Shown in pieces: positions 1-12,702 of a stretch of DNA of 64,000 bases. How positions within the stretch are numbered: the stretch's first letter is position 1; each line of letters starts with the position of its first letter. A program made the position numbers and the translations under genes. The notes under the pieces are model-generated. The model saw only the letters and a program-made list of their open reading frames with translations. It did no database searches and was not told the DNA's origin. This DNA comes from Epiperipatus broadwayi (Eukaryota; Onychophora; Udeonychophora; Euonychophora; Peripatidae): NCBI GenBank assembly GCA_028023455.1, contig JAQFVV010000448.1:62001-126000 (forward strand). Direction: 5' to 3'.

Positions 1-1690
1 TTCCACTCTGTCCACCTTTGGTCTATTTAAGTATTCCACTGCTTTGATATCTGCTGGAGTAGTCACCACCCTCATTAATAAACATGCCCCTTCACCTTTT
101 CCATCATACATCTCAATGGTCACTCTATTATCTTGGAGATGCTCAGAAGTTTTGTGATTTATTTATATCTGTTCTCCAATGTTACCCTCATTAAATCTAT
201 TATTCAATGAATCAACAACATCACAGCTGCCACCTCCTTTTCCATTCTTCTGGGTGCATGGGCTACCAGTCCTTTACAAACAAATATCTACATCTCTCTT
301 CTCCAGGGGCTTAATGTATGGCTGGGGCTTTTTCCCAGACCATGCCTACTCTTTCTACATCTGTAAGCATCAGACCCTCATTGATTTAACATTCTACTCT
401 CCTGATCTCTATTTCACGATTGAATCGGTTCAACTTCACACCATACCTTTTTCAGATCACAAGGCCTTACACTTTTCCTTTGACATTAGCTCTGGCCCCC
501 TAGTAAACCTTGGTCTCAGAAGAACAATACGATTACTCAAACAGACAAATTACAACAATAGCACTGCTTTCAGAAATTTATATATACCTTCATAAAATCA
601 ATATCCTTCAAATGGAGCCCATATCTGCATGAATGGCATTTGTGGTAATCCTGAAAGCTGCCTTCCACAAATACACCTGAAATTCCTGAGGGCCACTCAA
701 GTTTCTGGCTTCAATGGACAAAATTGCAGAGTAACTGAATGATCAGGAAAGTGGACCATTAGATATTAGGACCATCATCCAACTTAAACTTTAATACCAC
801 TATGTTCAGAAGGCCTTGGCCAAGTACATCTTGTCAAATGCACACAGAGGTATGTGGGGAATCAGCATTGTTTGAGCAGACATTACCTGGGATGAGCTCA
901 TCCATAATGGTCGGCAACAAATTCTACATAGGTCAGGAATTCCTCCTTCATTTGAGAAACCATTACAAGCACATGCTTTTCAAAGCTGACATCCCTTCTT
1001 TCACTATGCCATCAACCTCAAATGTCAACTCTGGTTCTGGCATCACACAGGCCATGCTACTTAACAAACTAAAAATCTTCCCTGACTGTGACCACCCTGG
1101 TTCTCATGCCATTCCCAAGTTCCTCCTTCTTCATCTAAGTCAGTTCACTATCCCCATCACTCTCAACATTATCAACAAGCTGGCATCAGATGTTTACATC
1201 ATCGAGGGTCTCTATCTGGTAACATTAGTCCCTTTCCTTTAAGAAAGATCAGCTGCCTACTGACCTCAAGAGTCTTAGGCCCATTTCAATGACCCTTCTG
1301 CTCATAAAACTTATTGAGTCTGCCATCAAAGGATTCACTAGAACAATTCATACTCCCTGCCCTTTTTGCCTCACAGTTTACTTGTAAGGGGCTCTCCACT
1401 CTTGGGGCTGCCACACTCTTTAAGATTACCACTGAGCAGGTTAGGCAGTCTCAAAGTGGCAGGCCCATTGTTGTCAAGTTAGCCATCTAGGCAGTCTTTG
1501 ACTCTGTCAGGATCAACCTGCTTTTTTGCATTCTCAGGAACCTTAATATTTCAGGGGCACTCCAATCCATCCTCCACAATCTCCTGCCCAACAGAAAAAT
1601 CCTAGTTACTCTTGATGGGAAAGTTGCCTCCAGCTTCACCCTTAACATATCCATCAGGATCAGGAGGTTCCAAGATTGATTCTGGTGCTT
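1..1690 (+). mobile_element. Decayed non-LTR retrotransposon (LINE), endonuclease end and start of reverse transcriptase
   Basis: The left edge of the window lies inside a broken LINE. An open stretch at about 179-595 ends in the typical last motif of an APE-type endonuclease (PFSDHKAL near 450-470). From about 1255, shifting frames give reverse-transcriptase finger motifs (SLRPISMTLL; RPIVVKL followed by a stop and AVFDS). The copy stops near 1690, before any catalytic YxDD box. It is GC-richer than its flanks. Several stops and frame changes show that it is dead. It may belong to the same family as the LINE 3' ends at 12.2 and 54 kb, but the parts do not overlap, so I cannot show this. Its 5' end is outside the window. 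Confidence 0.7.
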
Positions 1691-3174
1691 GGAGGTTTGG
1701 TATTTAAACTTATGAACTACCAAGCAATAAACCATATGCCTTTATATATATATATATTTAATGTTTTTTTACCTAATTTTATTTATATGAATTGTTCAAA
1801 ATTTTATTTTTCTCTATCCAACTACCTCCATAATTGTGTGTCTATTAACATTATTTATATATTTATTCATTTTTTCTATAAATACATAAAAATTAATTTT
1901 TAAAATTATAGCATATGAATCAAACCACTGGTGAAGCATCTAAGGCAAGATTTCTAATTCCTATGTTTGTTATCTTCTCCATATAATTCAATTAACTACT
2001 ATTTTTATTAGTCTAGTTCTATTGATAAATTGGAGTGTGTGACATTTTAAATTTGCTTTTAATTGTTTTCAGAGTAAAAAAAAATATTTTCCATTGAATA
2101 GACTCATTTTTAACCTTAATTCACAATTTAATGCATATACATATATATATATTAATTCTATATAAAATTATTTAATTGTCTTCATCAATAGAGATTATCT
2201 TACTTACAAATGTTAAAACAGATACCATCATTCCATTTCAAATAATACTCCATATTTATTATTAAAAAAACATACTAATTTTTTAATTGATCCCATTCTA
2301 TTTTTTGATTTATGATTCAATTCCCATTTGTTCAAATATTTTTTTTTTTTATTTAATTTATTACTTAAGCTCTCCATTTCTTTAAAACTAGCTATCCACC
2401 ATTTTTATCTTTTCCCTTTAATAATATTTTAGATTTTACTTTGCTGACTTCCATATTTTTTTCTATTTCTGCCTACTCTTCAATTGACAAATAAGAGTGA
2501 CATATATATTTGATTTTCTTTTAGTTCCCACCACAGGGATTCTCACTACAATAATCAATCTTTTTATTTCAACTTCAAATTTTTCTTATAAATAAAGAAT
2601 AATAAAAATAAAAAGAGACATTTGTTTTCTCACAATTTCACATTTAAGTTTCACTGATTTTGTACTTATATATGTTTATAATATGTGAATTGACATTAGA
2701 ATAAATCATTATCGACTAAATATATTTTTCACATATCTAACTATTGATAAGATCTTTTAAATATCTGTTTTGATATCCCATTATTAAAATTATTAATGAA
2801 TTAAAGATTAAAAAGCACAGTCTATAAAATTACTACCTTAAATTTTATTTGTTTAATACATTTTGCAGTTTATATATGATTGACTACCAACTTTGTTTAT
2901 CTTAATGAAATACATCTGATTATTTTCATCCATCTCATGAATTTAGAAGTAGTGTAATATATGATTATGTAAATACCCATACATGCATACATATACATAT
3001 AAGAATACATACTGCATATATATATATATATATAAATGATGTAATATTTTTTAATATTAAAAATAAAATAAAAATATTGCAAATTTTATAAACATTCAAA
3101 ATAATTGTTAAAAATAAAATTAAAAGACTAAGTTAGAAGTAAATAACTATAAAAATGTTAATTTAAAATCTTAC
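1691..3174. other. AT-rich stretch with no gene seen
   Basis: Very AT-rich sequence with short AT microsatellites, for example near 1741-1757 and 3018-3033. I searched the minus strand here for the next exon of the ENPP gene (expected to begin with a Gly-Leu-Tyr-Pro-Glu-Ser-like motif) and did not find it, so the intron probably runs off the left edge. Confidence 0.5.
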
Positions 3175-3340
3175 AGTGACAATTGAGTAATGGTTTGAAA
3201 ATGTAATTGTAGGATAAGCAGATCTCATATATGTTGAAACACCACAATTTATAAGATGTTGGATATTGGGAGTCACATTTTGCATTAAGTAATCGGGATG
3301 GAATCCATCCAATGAAATCAAAAGAACGGGAGTGAAAGAC
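3175..3340 (-). CDS. ENPP: ENPP-family phosphodiesterase, exon with start of catalytic domain
   Basis: This 166-nt exon encodes the first part of an ectonucleotide pyrophosphatase/phosphodiesterase catalytic domain. ENPP enzymes are zinc hydrolases that cleave nucleotides or phospholipids outside the cell. Read right to left, it follows a TTTTTTAG acceptor and ends at an ACT|GTAAGA donor. One base completes an Arg codon left open by the exon at 22597; then 55 codons run without a stop. Diagnostic motifs are LLISLDGF, where the Asp is a metal ligand in the family; MRSAYPTITF, where the second Thr matches the known nucleophile of the PTxTF motif; and SNHYSIVT. In other ENPPs the next residues are GLYPESHG, which fits the phase-0 end here. 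The exon is intact and shows no sign of decay. The paralogue cannot be assigned. The remaining catalytic exons lie left of the window. Confidence 0.93.
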
Positions 3341-4556
3341 CTAAAAAAGATTATTATTTAGTGTTATATTAATAATGTTATAATGGAGCATAATGATTAT
3401 ATCTTTATTATTATGTTTACAGTAAGCATTTGAAACAAAAGCTGCTTGCATTTATGGAATGAAATTATATGTCATTTGAACAATGTCTAAAAAAGTGATA
3501 TTCTTTATATTCCCTGACTATTGATTTCCCACTGCCATTCAAAAATAATCCCTCAATCACATTATCAAAAAAATCTTGTGCAAGTATAAAAACTATGGAA
3601 AATGTGTAACATCTATATGTTTCTCATAACTGCATAAACTGAAGAATGAATGGGGAGAATTTTTCTTAAAATGCACAAATAGTTTAAAGTTGTAATGTAT
3701 TTGTGCACATAATGACTGCACCAATAAAAGTGGGAGAAAAATATCATAGCATGAGTGCTCAAATTATGATACTTTTGTTATTGCAATTTTTAAAGAAAAT
3801 CAGGATAATAGAACTTGTTTTGTATTCAGTATCTTTGCTTCTATCATTAAAATTGATGAATTATTGATCACCAATAATACCAGGGTTTGAAAACTCAAAA
3901 ACAAAACAAAAAAATGCAATAAAATCACTTTTTTAACACCTATGTTGGCACAAATTTTGTAGAAAATGCTGTCGAAATCATAATTAACCTATGAATATAA
4001 ACTGGGAATGAGGATATAATAATGACCATCATTATCTATTTGATTACTAAAGCTCACATGAGGTGTCACTGAAGTAGAAGGAAGAGAATTGCTCCTGCAA
4101 AATATGTTTAATGGAAGTACAGATAATTATCTGAAATGCACTTATATCTTTGAAATCTTTTCAGCCACTATAATCTAGTACTAAAGCATGTTGTTAAAGG
4201 CTTATAAAATTTAAAAACTTTTGAGTACATACACTTGTACATTACTAACTACTTTTATGTGATTTAGAAGTTTATTATTGAAGAAAAAATAAAGAAATTG
4301 AAAAAAAAAAGAAAGAAAATTCAATTCAATCAGCATTTGTCATACCCTCATTGTATACAGAAGTTTCTTATTGTACAAGTGTATTATTAGTAAAAGCAAT
4401 AAGTCAATCACAAATAAGTATGGCCATTCAAATTCCAGAACAAACAAAAAAAAAAAAATTAAACAAAGATGGCAAAATAATATTTATTTATTTATTATTC
4501 ACTAAACAAATAAATAATACAGAAATATAGACTTCTTCCAAGAAAAGCCTTAAGTG

Positions 4557-4700
4557 AAGTACTTAAAACATAAGAGATAAAATTCCTACCCAGTGCCTAC
4601 TCAGACTAATTGTTAGGTTGCGTCTTTTATCAGTGAGGAAGCTTGGATCTGAGAACCATGTACCTATGTCTTGGGAACTATTGCAACTATCCAGCAGTCA
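4557..4700 (-). repeat. Decayed member of the 25-kb hammerhead fold-back family
   Basis: This segment shares CAGTGCCTACTCA, TCAGTGAGGA and CTTGGATCTGAGA blocks with the fold-back at 25048-25518. On the minus strand it keeps a degraded hammerhead core (CTGATAA at the first core motif, with a deletion after the cleavage triplet). It is a fragment without the second arm. Confidence 0.6.
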
Positions 4701-6003
4701 CCATTTCCCTATTTAGTTGCAGCAATTATATCACTATGATAAAATTTAACTTGTTAAATGCATTTTAGAGTCTGTGGAACATCTCAATATTTAAATCTGC
4801 TGTTTTTCTTTAAAAGCTTCCAATTACCATTGACATAAATGTCGTGGAAGATATTTCTTCCTTAATTTTATTAATTACTAAATCAAAGCCTTTATATATT
4901 GTAATCAAAATATTAAAAACAGTCTATAAAATCAAATTTGGATTGGAAAAGATAGCAGAATCATCAGCATTCTGTAAATCTAGAAGACCAGAAAATTCCC
5001 CCAATAAAACTCATATTCCATTTAGATGTATTTCATGAAGTTATCTATAAATAGTTCTAAGAACCATTACTATAAAACTGAAAAACAAACTCAAAACTAA
5101 GCACAATCTTGTATAATGCCAATTATTATTTCAAATATCTTAGATTTTTACCAGTTGTAATATTTTTTTCATTCAATTATTCAAATATTGTATAATATGA
5201 ATAAACTTTGATGGATAATTTATAAATTTTAAATATTATCACATGATTGTTTGATTAACTATATCTTTGCTGCTAATATATTTGTTGCATTTTCTTTGTA
5301 ACATAAACCAGTCTATATATTTCTTAATTCTCTAAATGACTGGAAGGAACATATTCACAAAAATTCATGAAAATGCTTTTGCTATAATGAATAATAATAT
5401 TATTTCATGATAATTACTTTTAATAAAGACCGAATCTACGTTTTTCATTTATAAGCATTTGTTTCTACAGTTCACTACTCAGTTAGGAATTTATTACACA
5501 TATACAGTACAGAATTTGAATTTATTATATATATTGGAATAATTGAAACATTTTTATCAGGTGGCACAATTTTAACATTTTGCCAAATATCTTCAAGATC
5601 TGAAGACTTTTCCTTTATAAGATTATAAATAACTGTTTTGTCTTCAGAAAATTATATACCTTTCTCTAAATTTAAATGATTAGATATAATATATATGTGA
5701 ATAAAAGCCATCATTTTAATTTCATTCAAAATATTTTTCCAACACCCATCATTATCATATAAAAAGTGTGATATATGGATTTAATAGGAATATGTTATTA
5801 TTTTTTTATATCCATATGTTACTTTCAATCTGTCAAAAAAGATGGAAATTGATCGCAATTAAAAAATAACTATACAGTTTTTTCCGTTTTGGATCACCAA
5901 ACATTTTAAAGCCATATTATCAATTATTGAACTTGTGTCTTTAAATTTCTTATATTGTTTATGAAGCAAAAAAAGATACTTTTTAAAAAAAAAAAAATCA
6001 AAC

Positions 6004-6066
6004 TTGCCTTACAAGCAGTTGTCCCGGTTCGCTTCCCGGCCAATGCTTCGACACATGGAAAAAACA
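6004..6066 (+). mobile_element. tRNA-Gly-derived SINE, 5'-truncated copy
   Basis: Only the 3' half remains: anticodon arm TTACAAGCAG, a B-box-like GGTTCGCTTCCCGG, then AATGCTTCGACACATGG and an A-rich tail. The family is described at 8101 and 53031. Confidence 0.75.
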
Positions 6067-8100
6067 AAAAATTCTGCACTTAAGTAACATGATTTTAAAA
6101 ATTCAAATTAGAAACATTAAGGTTTAATATTTGCTGAAAATTAACATTGATAGAGTAACCATCAAATTTTAACGATTGCGATTGGAATAAAATCTATTTT
6201 TAAAACATCTATCGTTTTTATTTTTATATATGATGGTCTGTGATCTGTATAACAATCTGAATTTGTAATTGCTCGTGTAATATGAACTTCTTTTGCTTTC
6301 TTATCTCTAATTCTAGATTAGTCTAATATTAGATATTATTTGAATATAGACGTATCAAAATTTCTTTATAGCATTTTAAACCTAAATAAAATGCTTATGA
6401 TGGTTTCATTGCATTGTGTGAAATTTCAATAACTGTAACGTTTATATGCACTAAAAATTTTAAAGCATGTAAATCAATCTTAAACTTTGGCAGCTCATTT
6501 CTATAAATGCATGCCTCTATTCAGATTTTGAACAATTTGTGGTAAATAAAGTTTGCACATTGAACATACCTATACTTTAGAAAAAAATAAAATACTGTTA
6601 CATCCTAATAAACTTTATTGATTTTACAATTCTTTGCACAAATTTAAGGAATATATGTCAGGTATGGTTACATAATCTGTTTATGTGAAGCATACCATTT
6701 TTAGATTAATTTTTTAGGACTTGCCCTTTTTTTAAAAGGAAAAAGAATCCCTAAATAGGACTGCCTAAACACTGAATTTTTGCCATGTTTAAATTCCTAT
6801 TCCAAATCTTATTTCCTCATGACTCATTAGATAACATACTACCTCATACAAAGATTTCAACTAAGGGTTCTCAATTTATTACAACATGTGTGTATGTGTG
6901 TGTAATTTAAGCATGGAATTATGATTGTTCAATCACATACTTCTATTGCCACAGTTAGTGCAGAAAAATGACTGGAAGCATGAAAGAGTTATAATAATTA
7001 GATCCTACATGATTGAAGACAATAAAGTGGAAAAAAACACAGAAAGAAATGTAAAAGTTTATATCAGAAATACTATAGCCAACATTTAACTCTATAAAGC
7101 ATAAACTCTAGTAGGACATTGTTTATTGCTTATTTGTTGTTTACTCTGATCAAAAGCCTTTTGTACATCCATCTAAAAATCTTCTAGTACTTCATCACTA
7201 TGAGAACTTGTTGGGCATAAATCTGAATTATCTGCATTTGGTATCTGCTATTAAGTTGTATAACTAATCTTGCCACTTTATATTTATAATGAATCCTACT
7301 TCACTTGTATTATCAATATTTGTGCCTTTATAATAGAGTACATTTCCACTTTTTAAATCAATTGTTTTTTCATCTTTTCTTTTAATTAATGTCCCATTTA
7401 ATATAAGACAGTTCTAATTTTTGCAATCTTCTTTCACTTGAAAGTGATCTGCAGTTGTAAGTACTTAAATAAAAAGTCATCATCAAATGACAGCCTGGGA
7501 CCACAATCAGAGGATTCTTAGCACTCTTCACTTTTGGCCAACAACCACTGCTTTGGTTGGTGACTTTACAGCCTCTTGGAAATAAGGGCCATGATTTATT
7601 TTTGTCGGTCATGATTGTATATATCTATTAGAAGAAAGATTTATCATTTACATATACATTCATTCTGCTTTATCAGGCAACTGAGAAGAAAAACTATGGT
7701 GTTTCTTGATCTTAAACTCAGAGGTAAAAAGTCAATAAACTCACCACACTGTCTAATGCATGTTGGTGAGCAGTTCATCCATGTTCATATACTATATAAA
7801 TAATCACATAGTAATAATAGCTGCAACAACAAGAATGTATGGAGTGGACATTAGGAAATTTGCCCTGCTCGGTTCCTTTAAGGCATCCAAGAGGAATCAA
7901 ACGGTTTCCTTTCAGTTAATAGCAAACTCCTTTCTGCTGCTATTTATTTGTTAGTCTGCTTTCAGATTTAGTTGTATTTGCCTTTTCATTGAAATTTATT
8001 TAAACATTTTTGAATTAATAATCTCATTCTTTTTAATCATGTTGCAATCATTAATGTTTATATAAACATATTATATCATAGATAAAGGTGAGTCCTGTCG

Positions 8101-8180
8101 AGCATTGGTGGGCGAGTGGTCAGCATAGCTGCCTTCCAAGCAGTTGTCCTGGGTTCACTTTTCTGGCTAACGCTTTGACT
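8101..8180 (+). mobile_element. tRNA-Gly(UCC)-derived SINE
   Basis: The body is alignable by eye with a eukaryotic tRNA-Gly(UCC): AGCATTGGTGG, an A-box-like GAGTGGTCAGC, the arm CTGCCTTCCAAGCAG with TCC at the anticodon position, and a worn B box. After the tRNA-like part there is only CTTTGACTTATAT and no LINE-like tail, so this is a very short SINE. Point changes and the broken B box make it inactive. Confidence 0.8.
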
Positions 8181-8378
8181 TATATAAAGAAAGGTGAGTA
8201 TCCATATTTATTAGGAAAAAGAGGTTGTTATGACAAACAGATCGAACTTGTTGATGATTATTATTGATATTCCTTAGGGGTGGACTGCTTTTGTGTATTT
8301 ACAAATATATATATATGATAAACAAAACAAGTTATAAATTTCGTAACTTGCTATAGCTTGCATTTTATGTTACTAGAT

Positions 8379-8663
8379 GGAGCTTTACCAATAACCCACT
8401 ATCAAGCTTAGTTTACATAAACACTGAGAGAAATAGAATTCAATATCTCTTTCAAATTGTCTCCAACTTTTAAACCATGCTTTTGAGCTAGTTGGCTCAC
8501 ATCAGTAAAGGATAGTTTATGGTCTTTCTACCCTTTACTGACATGAGCCAACTAGCTCAAAACCATGGTTAAAAGTTGGAGACAATTTGAAAGAGATATT
8601 GAATTCTATCTCTCTCAGTGTTTATGTAAACTAAGCTTGATAGTGGGCTATTGGTAAAACTCC
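8379..8663. repeat. Fold-back element with decayed hammerhead cores in both arms
   Basis: Two arms of about 120 bases are near-perfect reverse complements, from GGAGCTTTACCAATA on the left to TATTGGTAAAACTCC on the right. Each arm, read outward, has a hammerhead-like layout. In the left arm (minus, about 8467-8510) CTGATG is followed by a GAGC/GCTC hairpin, AAAA and CATGGTT. In the right arm (plus, about 8531-8579) CTGACAT is followed by the same hairpin, AAAAC and CATGGTT. CTTT before the core can pair with AAAG after it. The GAAA box has become AAAA and the last A of CUGANGA is lost, so activity is unlikely. Confidence 0.75.
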
Positions 8664-9034
8664 ATATATATATATAATTCTAAAATCACTGATACAATAA
8701 AACTGCAACAAAGATAGCCGGTAGAAAAAAGCAGCAATTGAACAATAAAATTTCTATTGAGACTAGAGAATTTAAGAAGAAAAAAAGGAATATGAAGATA
8801 TATAAAAATGATGCATTAAAAAGAGACAATAGAATATCATCACAAGATTTATTTAATAGCACATGGGATCTTATTGACATTTGAAGATCAATTTCTACTT
8901 ATAGAATTTTAATTCGCATATTGTTTTTTTATATACAATATTATGTATTTATTTATTTATTTATTTGGTTTAATAAAGTTTGTTTTTGATAATAAAAAAA
9001 AAAGAATTGAATATCTCGAATATTTTGGAAAATG

Positions 9035-10330
9035 GTGTGGAAAATAGTTGAAAATGATATAAGAAAGTATAACTGTGAATTAGCAATGAAAGCTATAGAA
9101 GAGAATAAAAGTCTCAAAATCGTAAAACAACATTTTAGTATTGGTAGGAAATTTATATCTGCAATAAGAAAAAAAGATGGAATTATTACTAAAAAGTGAG
9201 ATGACATCATGAAATGGGTAGAAGTCTTTTATCAAGAATTATATAGTAATGAAGAACAAGTATCTCCTATATCTATTACGTCTTCTGAATTGCCCAGAAT
9301 TTTAAATGAAGAAATGAGTCATGCAATAAAAGGTATGAAAAAAAGAAAGGTTCCAGGTAATGATAAAATTATAATTGATATATTAAAAGAAGCAGGTGAA
9401 GAAAGAGAATTTTTTTTAGCAAAGTTATATACCAAATGTCTAAATGATAAAGATGTATCAGATGATTGGAAGACTGCAGCATTAATATTTAAAAAAGGTG
9501 ATAAAGAAGATATTAGAAATTACAGGCCTACCAGCCTTTTATCAGTTTTATATAAAATTTTTACCAAGATAATTATAACTCATCTACAGAGAACATTGGA
9601 TTTCAAACAAAAGAGAACTAGCTGGATTTAAAAATGGTTTTAGTACAATAAGTCATATCCAGGTATTGAGAGAAATTATAGAAAAGACAAATGAATATGA
9701 GTTGCCATTATGTTTTGGATTGTAGATTATGAAAAGGCATTTGATTCTATAAACATTTCTTCAGTGATTAAAGCATTGGATCATCAAGGTATAGATCCAA
9801 GATGTTGTCATATCTTAAATAATATTTATAAAAATACAACAGCAACAATTAGATTACATAAAGATACTGTGAAAGTCAACATTAAGAAGGGTGTATGACA
9901 GGGTGACTCCATATCTCCAAAACTTTTTACAGCAGTGCTGAAAGAAGTATTTTGTGGATTAAAATGGGAAGCTAAAGGAGTGAAAGTAAATGGAGATTAT
10001 TTAAGTCATGATGTAGTTGTTTTTGCAAATAATGCTTTAGAGCTGCAGGAAATGTTGCAGGAGTTATCAGATGAAAGTAGAAAGGTGAACTAAAAATAAA
10101 ATATTAAAAAGACTAAAGTAATGTTTAATGGATTTTCTCAAAATATGAAAATAAAGATTGATTATGATAAGTTAGAAGAAGTTAACAGTTACAAATACAT
10201 TGGTCAGACTATTAATACAGATAGAAACATAATGGATGAAATTAATTATAGAATTAAACTTGATAAGAACTTAAAATATGTATATTGTAACAATTTGCAT
10301 CTTATGAAATTGTATATTTTTTTTTAGTAT
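9035..10330 (+). mobile_element. RTE-like LINE, decayed reverse transcriptase
   Basis: Broken frames encode most of a reverse transcriptase. The part before 9209 matches the linker seen upstream of RT in this class. Next come GMKKRKVPGND, RNYRPTSLL (about 9510), VDYEKAFDS (about 9720), GV-stop-QGDSISPKLF (stop at 9896-9898 where Arg is expected) and VVFANN in place of the catalytic FADD (about 10020). It ends with FNGFSQNMKI and GQTINTDRNIMDEI. The endonuclease is missing, so the copy is 5'-truncated. At least one frameshift lies between 9600 and 9710. Loss of both catalytic Asp residues makes it dead. The assignment to RTE rather than a neighbouring clade is from motif style only. Confidence 0.85.
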
Positions 10331-10783
10331 TATTAGAAACAAAAAAGACTGTACTTAAGAGTGCATAATGATCAAGCATACATGTATAATAAATATACTA
10401 TCCTAATAATAACTCATATTAATCAAGTAATATTTAAATAACCAAATACCAATAATTACATACTTTAATCTCCAATTTATAGCTCACAATTTTTTGATCT
10501 GTATGGCTGCCCTGGTGTGTGAATGATTGAAAATTATATTTGCGTATGTATACACAATTTTGGGATTAATTACATTATAAATATCAGTTGTATAATATTA
10601 AAAGAAAAAAGTAATGATATTAAATTTATCATTTCCTGGATTAATGATCTTGAAAAATAAGTTATATAAAAACTATATATAATTCTTCTAAACATTTTCC
10701 ATCTTCCTTTTCTTTATTTCTGCTATCTTCATACACAATATTGCAATTCAAATAATTCTTCTTACACTTTTTTCAGCAAAATC

Positions 10784-10785
<2 letters not shown>

Positions 10786-10849
<64 letters not shown>

Positions 10850-10865
10850 ATTATTATTATTATTA

Positions 10866-10901
<36 letters not shown>

Positions 10902-10903
10902 AG

Positions 10904-10962
<59 letters not shown>

Positions 10963-10978
10963 ATTATTATTATTATTA

Positions 10979-11013
<35 letters not shown>
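10786..11013. repeat. (ATT)n microsatellite, interrupted
   Basis: About 75 ATT units are broken by TTACAGTTTT at about 10900 and by a few short variants. It sits in the left arm of the inverted-repeat element. The right arm has only a few units, so the expansion happened after the arms formed. Confidence 0.95.
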
Positions 11014-11014
<1 letters not shown>

Positions 11015-11052
11015 AGTTTTGACTGTACCTTGCAGTCTTCATCAGATCTACA
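11011..11052 (-). ncRNA. Hammerhead ribozyme core, left-arm copy
   Basis: The minus strand reads CTGATGA (complement of 11039-11045), then a GACTGC-type hairpin, AAAA where GAAA is expected, and CTGTAAT. The right-arm copy has the opposite defects, so together they imply an ancestor with both boxes intact. This copy alone is probably inactive. Confidence 0.5.
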
Positions 11053-11736
11053 AAATTTAAATACATATAACAATACAACCATTATATAATACATTTCATA
11101 TGGTATACAAATTTATCAATTCTCAAATTAATAATTTTATATTAACTTCTTAAAAATCTTTAATACATATTATATCACTTATATAACTCTTTTCTATCTT
11201 TCTATTAGATAATATATATAAGTAGTTTTAAAAATAGATAATAGAGAGAGCTATGCGATAGGGAATATAAAAAGAAGGGTAAAAGGAAGTTAAATTACTA
11301 ATAGAAAATGGAGAATAGAAAGAAATAGAAGAAGAGACTAAGGTAAAACTTATGTGTAATAATTGAGATAATAATAAAGTAAAAAATGTGTTAAGTAAGA
11401 ATAGATAAAATTAAAAAATAAGAATAAAAAATAATATATTAATAATGATAAGTGTAATAAAATTGGGGTAGTAAAAAAGATAAGGTTAGTGTATGATGTA
11501 TAAAATATTATATATATACATATAAAGATAATATGTATAAAATATTATGGATATTAAAATAATAGGAAGAAAAGAGTAATTAATAATTAAAAATTAGAAA
11601 AGTAATTGTATATAAGGGATATGATATGTATTAATGATTTTTAAGAAGTTAATAGAAAATTATTCATTTTGAGAATTGATAAATTTGTATAAAATATGAA
11701 ATATGTAATGGTTGTATTGTTATATGTATTTGAATT

Positions 11737-11785
11737 TTGTAGATCTGATAAAGACTGCAAGGTGCAGTCGAAACTGTAATAATAA
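11737..11785 (+). ncRNA. Hammerhead ribozyme core, right-arm copy
   Basis: CTGATAA (11745-11751) has one change from CUGANGA. A perfect 6-bp stem II, GACTGC/GCAGTC with loop AAGGT (11753-11769), is followed by GAAA (11770-11773), then CTGTA, which could give a minimal stem III and a GUA site. Stem I is weak. Confidence 0.55.
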
Positions 11786-12236
11786 TAATAATAATATAAA
11801 AGTTTTTGCTGCAAAAAGTGTAAGAAGAATTATTTTAATTGCAATATTATATAAAAACTGTTTTACTATTTCTCCTCACCCAATATTTACATAAATTTTT
11901 TTAAATACGATAAAGATCAAACTGAAACTCTTGCAGATATAATCAGTGCAAGGATCAAAAAATATTAGTGCTTAATTAGCAACTGCAGTTTTAGAAAACA
12001 TTCTATTACATTTTTAAAGGGTGTGTGTGTGTCAATATTTGAAATGGATCTTTTAAAAAGTCATTAATTTTTTAAGCCTTTGTTTTTTTGAAATCTGAAC
12101 TTGTAATATTAAATTAATAATATTAGCAATGTTCAGAATGCATTGTTATCCTGCAATGGTCACAACAGCATTTGTATAACATAACAACTACAGTACTATG
12201 TAATGCTGCCCTTAAGAAGAGTATGAGAAATATCAT

Positions 12237-12702
12237 CAATCCTGCCTTTCCTCACACAGAAATACCATCTTCAACCTCCAAGAATCCATAGAAACAGGGG
12301 TCTTTGCAGCTATTAGACTATCAACTTTTCTCATCTATGCTCTCTGGTTGCTCCGATGTGCCATCATCCTTGACCAGAGAGTACATTCAGTCAATCAAAA
12401 GCTCTTGGACCTAATTTTCATTCTCAAAACCTGAGATACCAAACTAGCCCCACCTCCACTCCTCACAGACACTTGGGCAATCCACTAACTCCCATCCTCT
12501 CAGCCTCTGTCATAGGATTCAATCACAAAGAGATGCATTTCTAACCAGCCTGAACTACACACCATTTCCCCTCTCCACTTCCCATTCCCTTTTTACATGT
12601 TTCCTTCCCCTCTTACCATTTTGTTCCTGAAATTTCATTTGTTTCACTGTATCTGTTTTTTTTTTGATGAATAAACATCGCATCACTGAGAAAAAAAGAA
12701 GA
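12237..12702 (+). mobile_element. LINE 3' end, same family as 53972-55110
   Basis: This copy matches the reverse complement of about 53972-54400 closely. Both have a C-terminal coding part with TGGTTGCTCCGATGTGCCAT, a GC-rich 3' UTR, and a 3' end of a T run, GATGAATAAA, ATCACTGAG and an A run. Only the last 466 bases are present, a typical 5' truncation from target-primed reverse transcription. An in-frame stop interrupts the coding part. Confidence 0.85.

Larger units (their letters stand above)
10740..11855. mobile_element. Large inverted-repeat element with hammerhead cores and ATT arrays
   Basis: The left part (10740-11210) and right part (11560-11855) are reverse complements outside the expanded microsatellite. 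Each has, reading from the centre outward, ACAATACAACCATTA-type sequence, a hammerhead core, an AAT array, then AAAAAGTGTAAGAAGAATTA and GCAATATT. The centre (11215-11560) is purine-rich with no gene. The layout matches the Penelope-like copies at 21 and 26-30 kb, so it may be a non-autonomous Penelope-like or retrozyme-like insertion. Apparent short proteins here come from the repeats. Confidence 0.6.

Noticed and set aside
1487-1735. 82-codon minus-strand open frame at 1.5 kb
   Set aside because: It is antisense to reverse-transcriptase motifs read on the plus strand.
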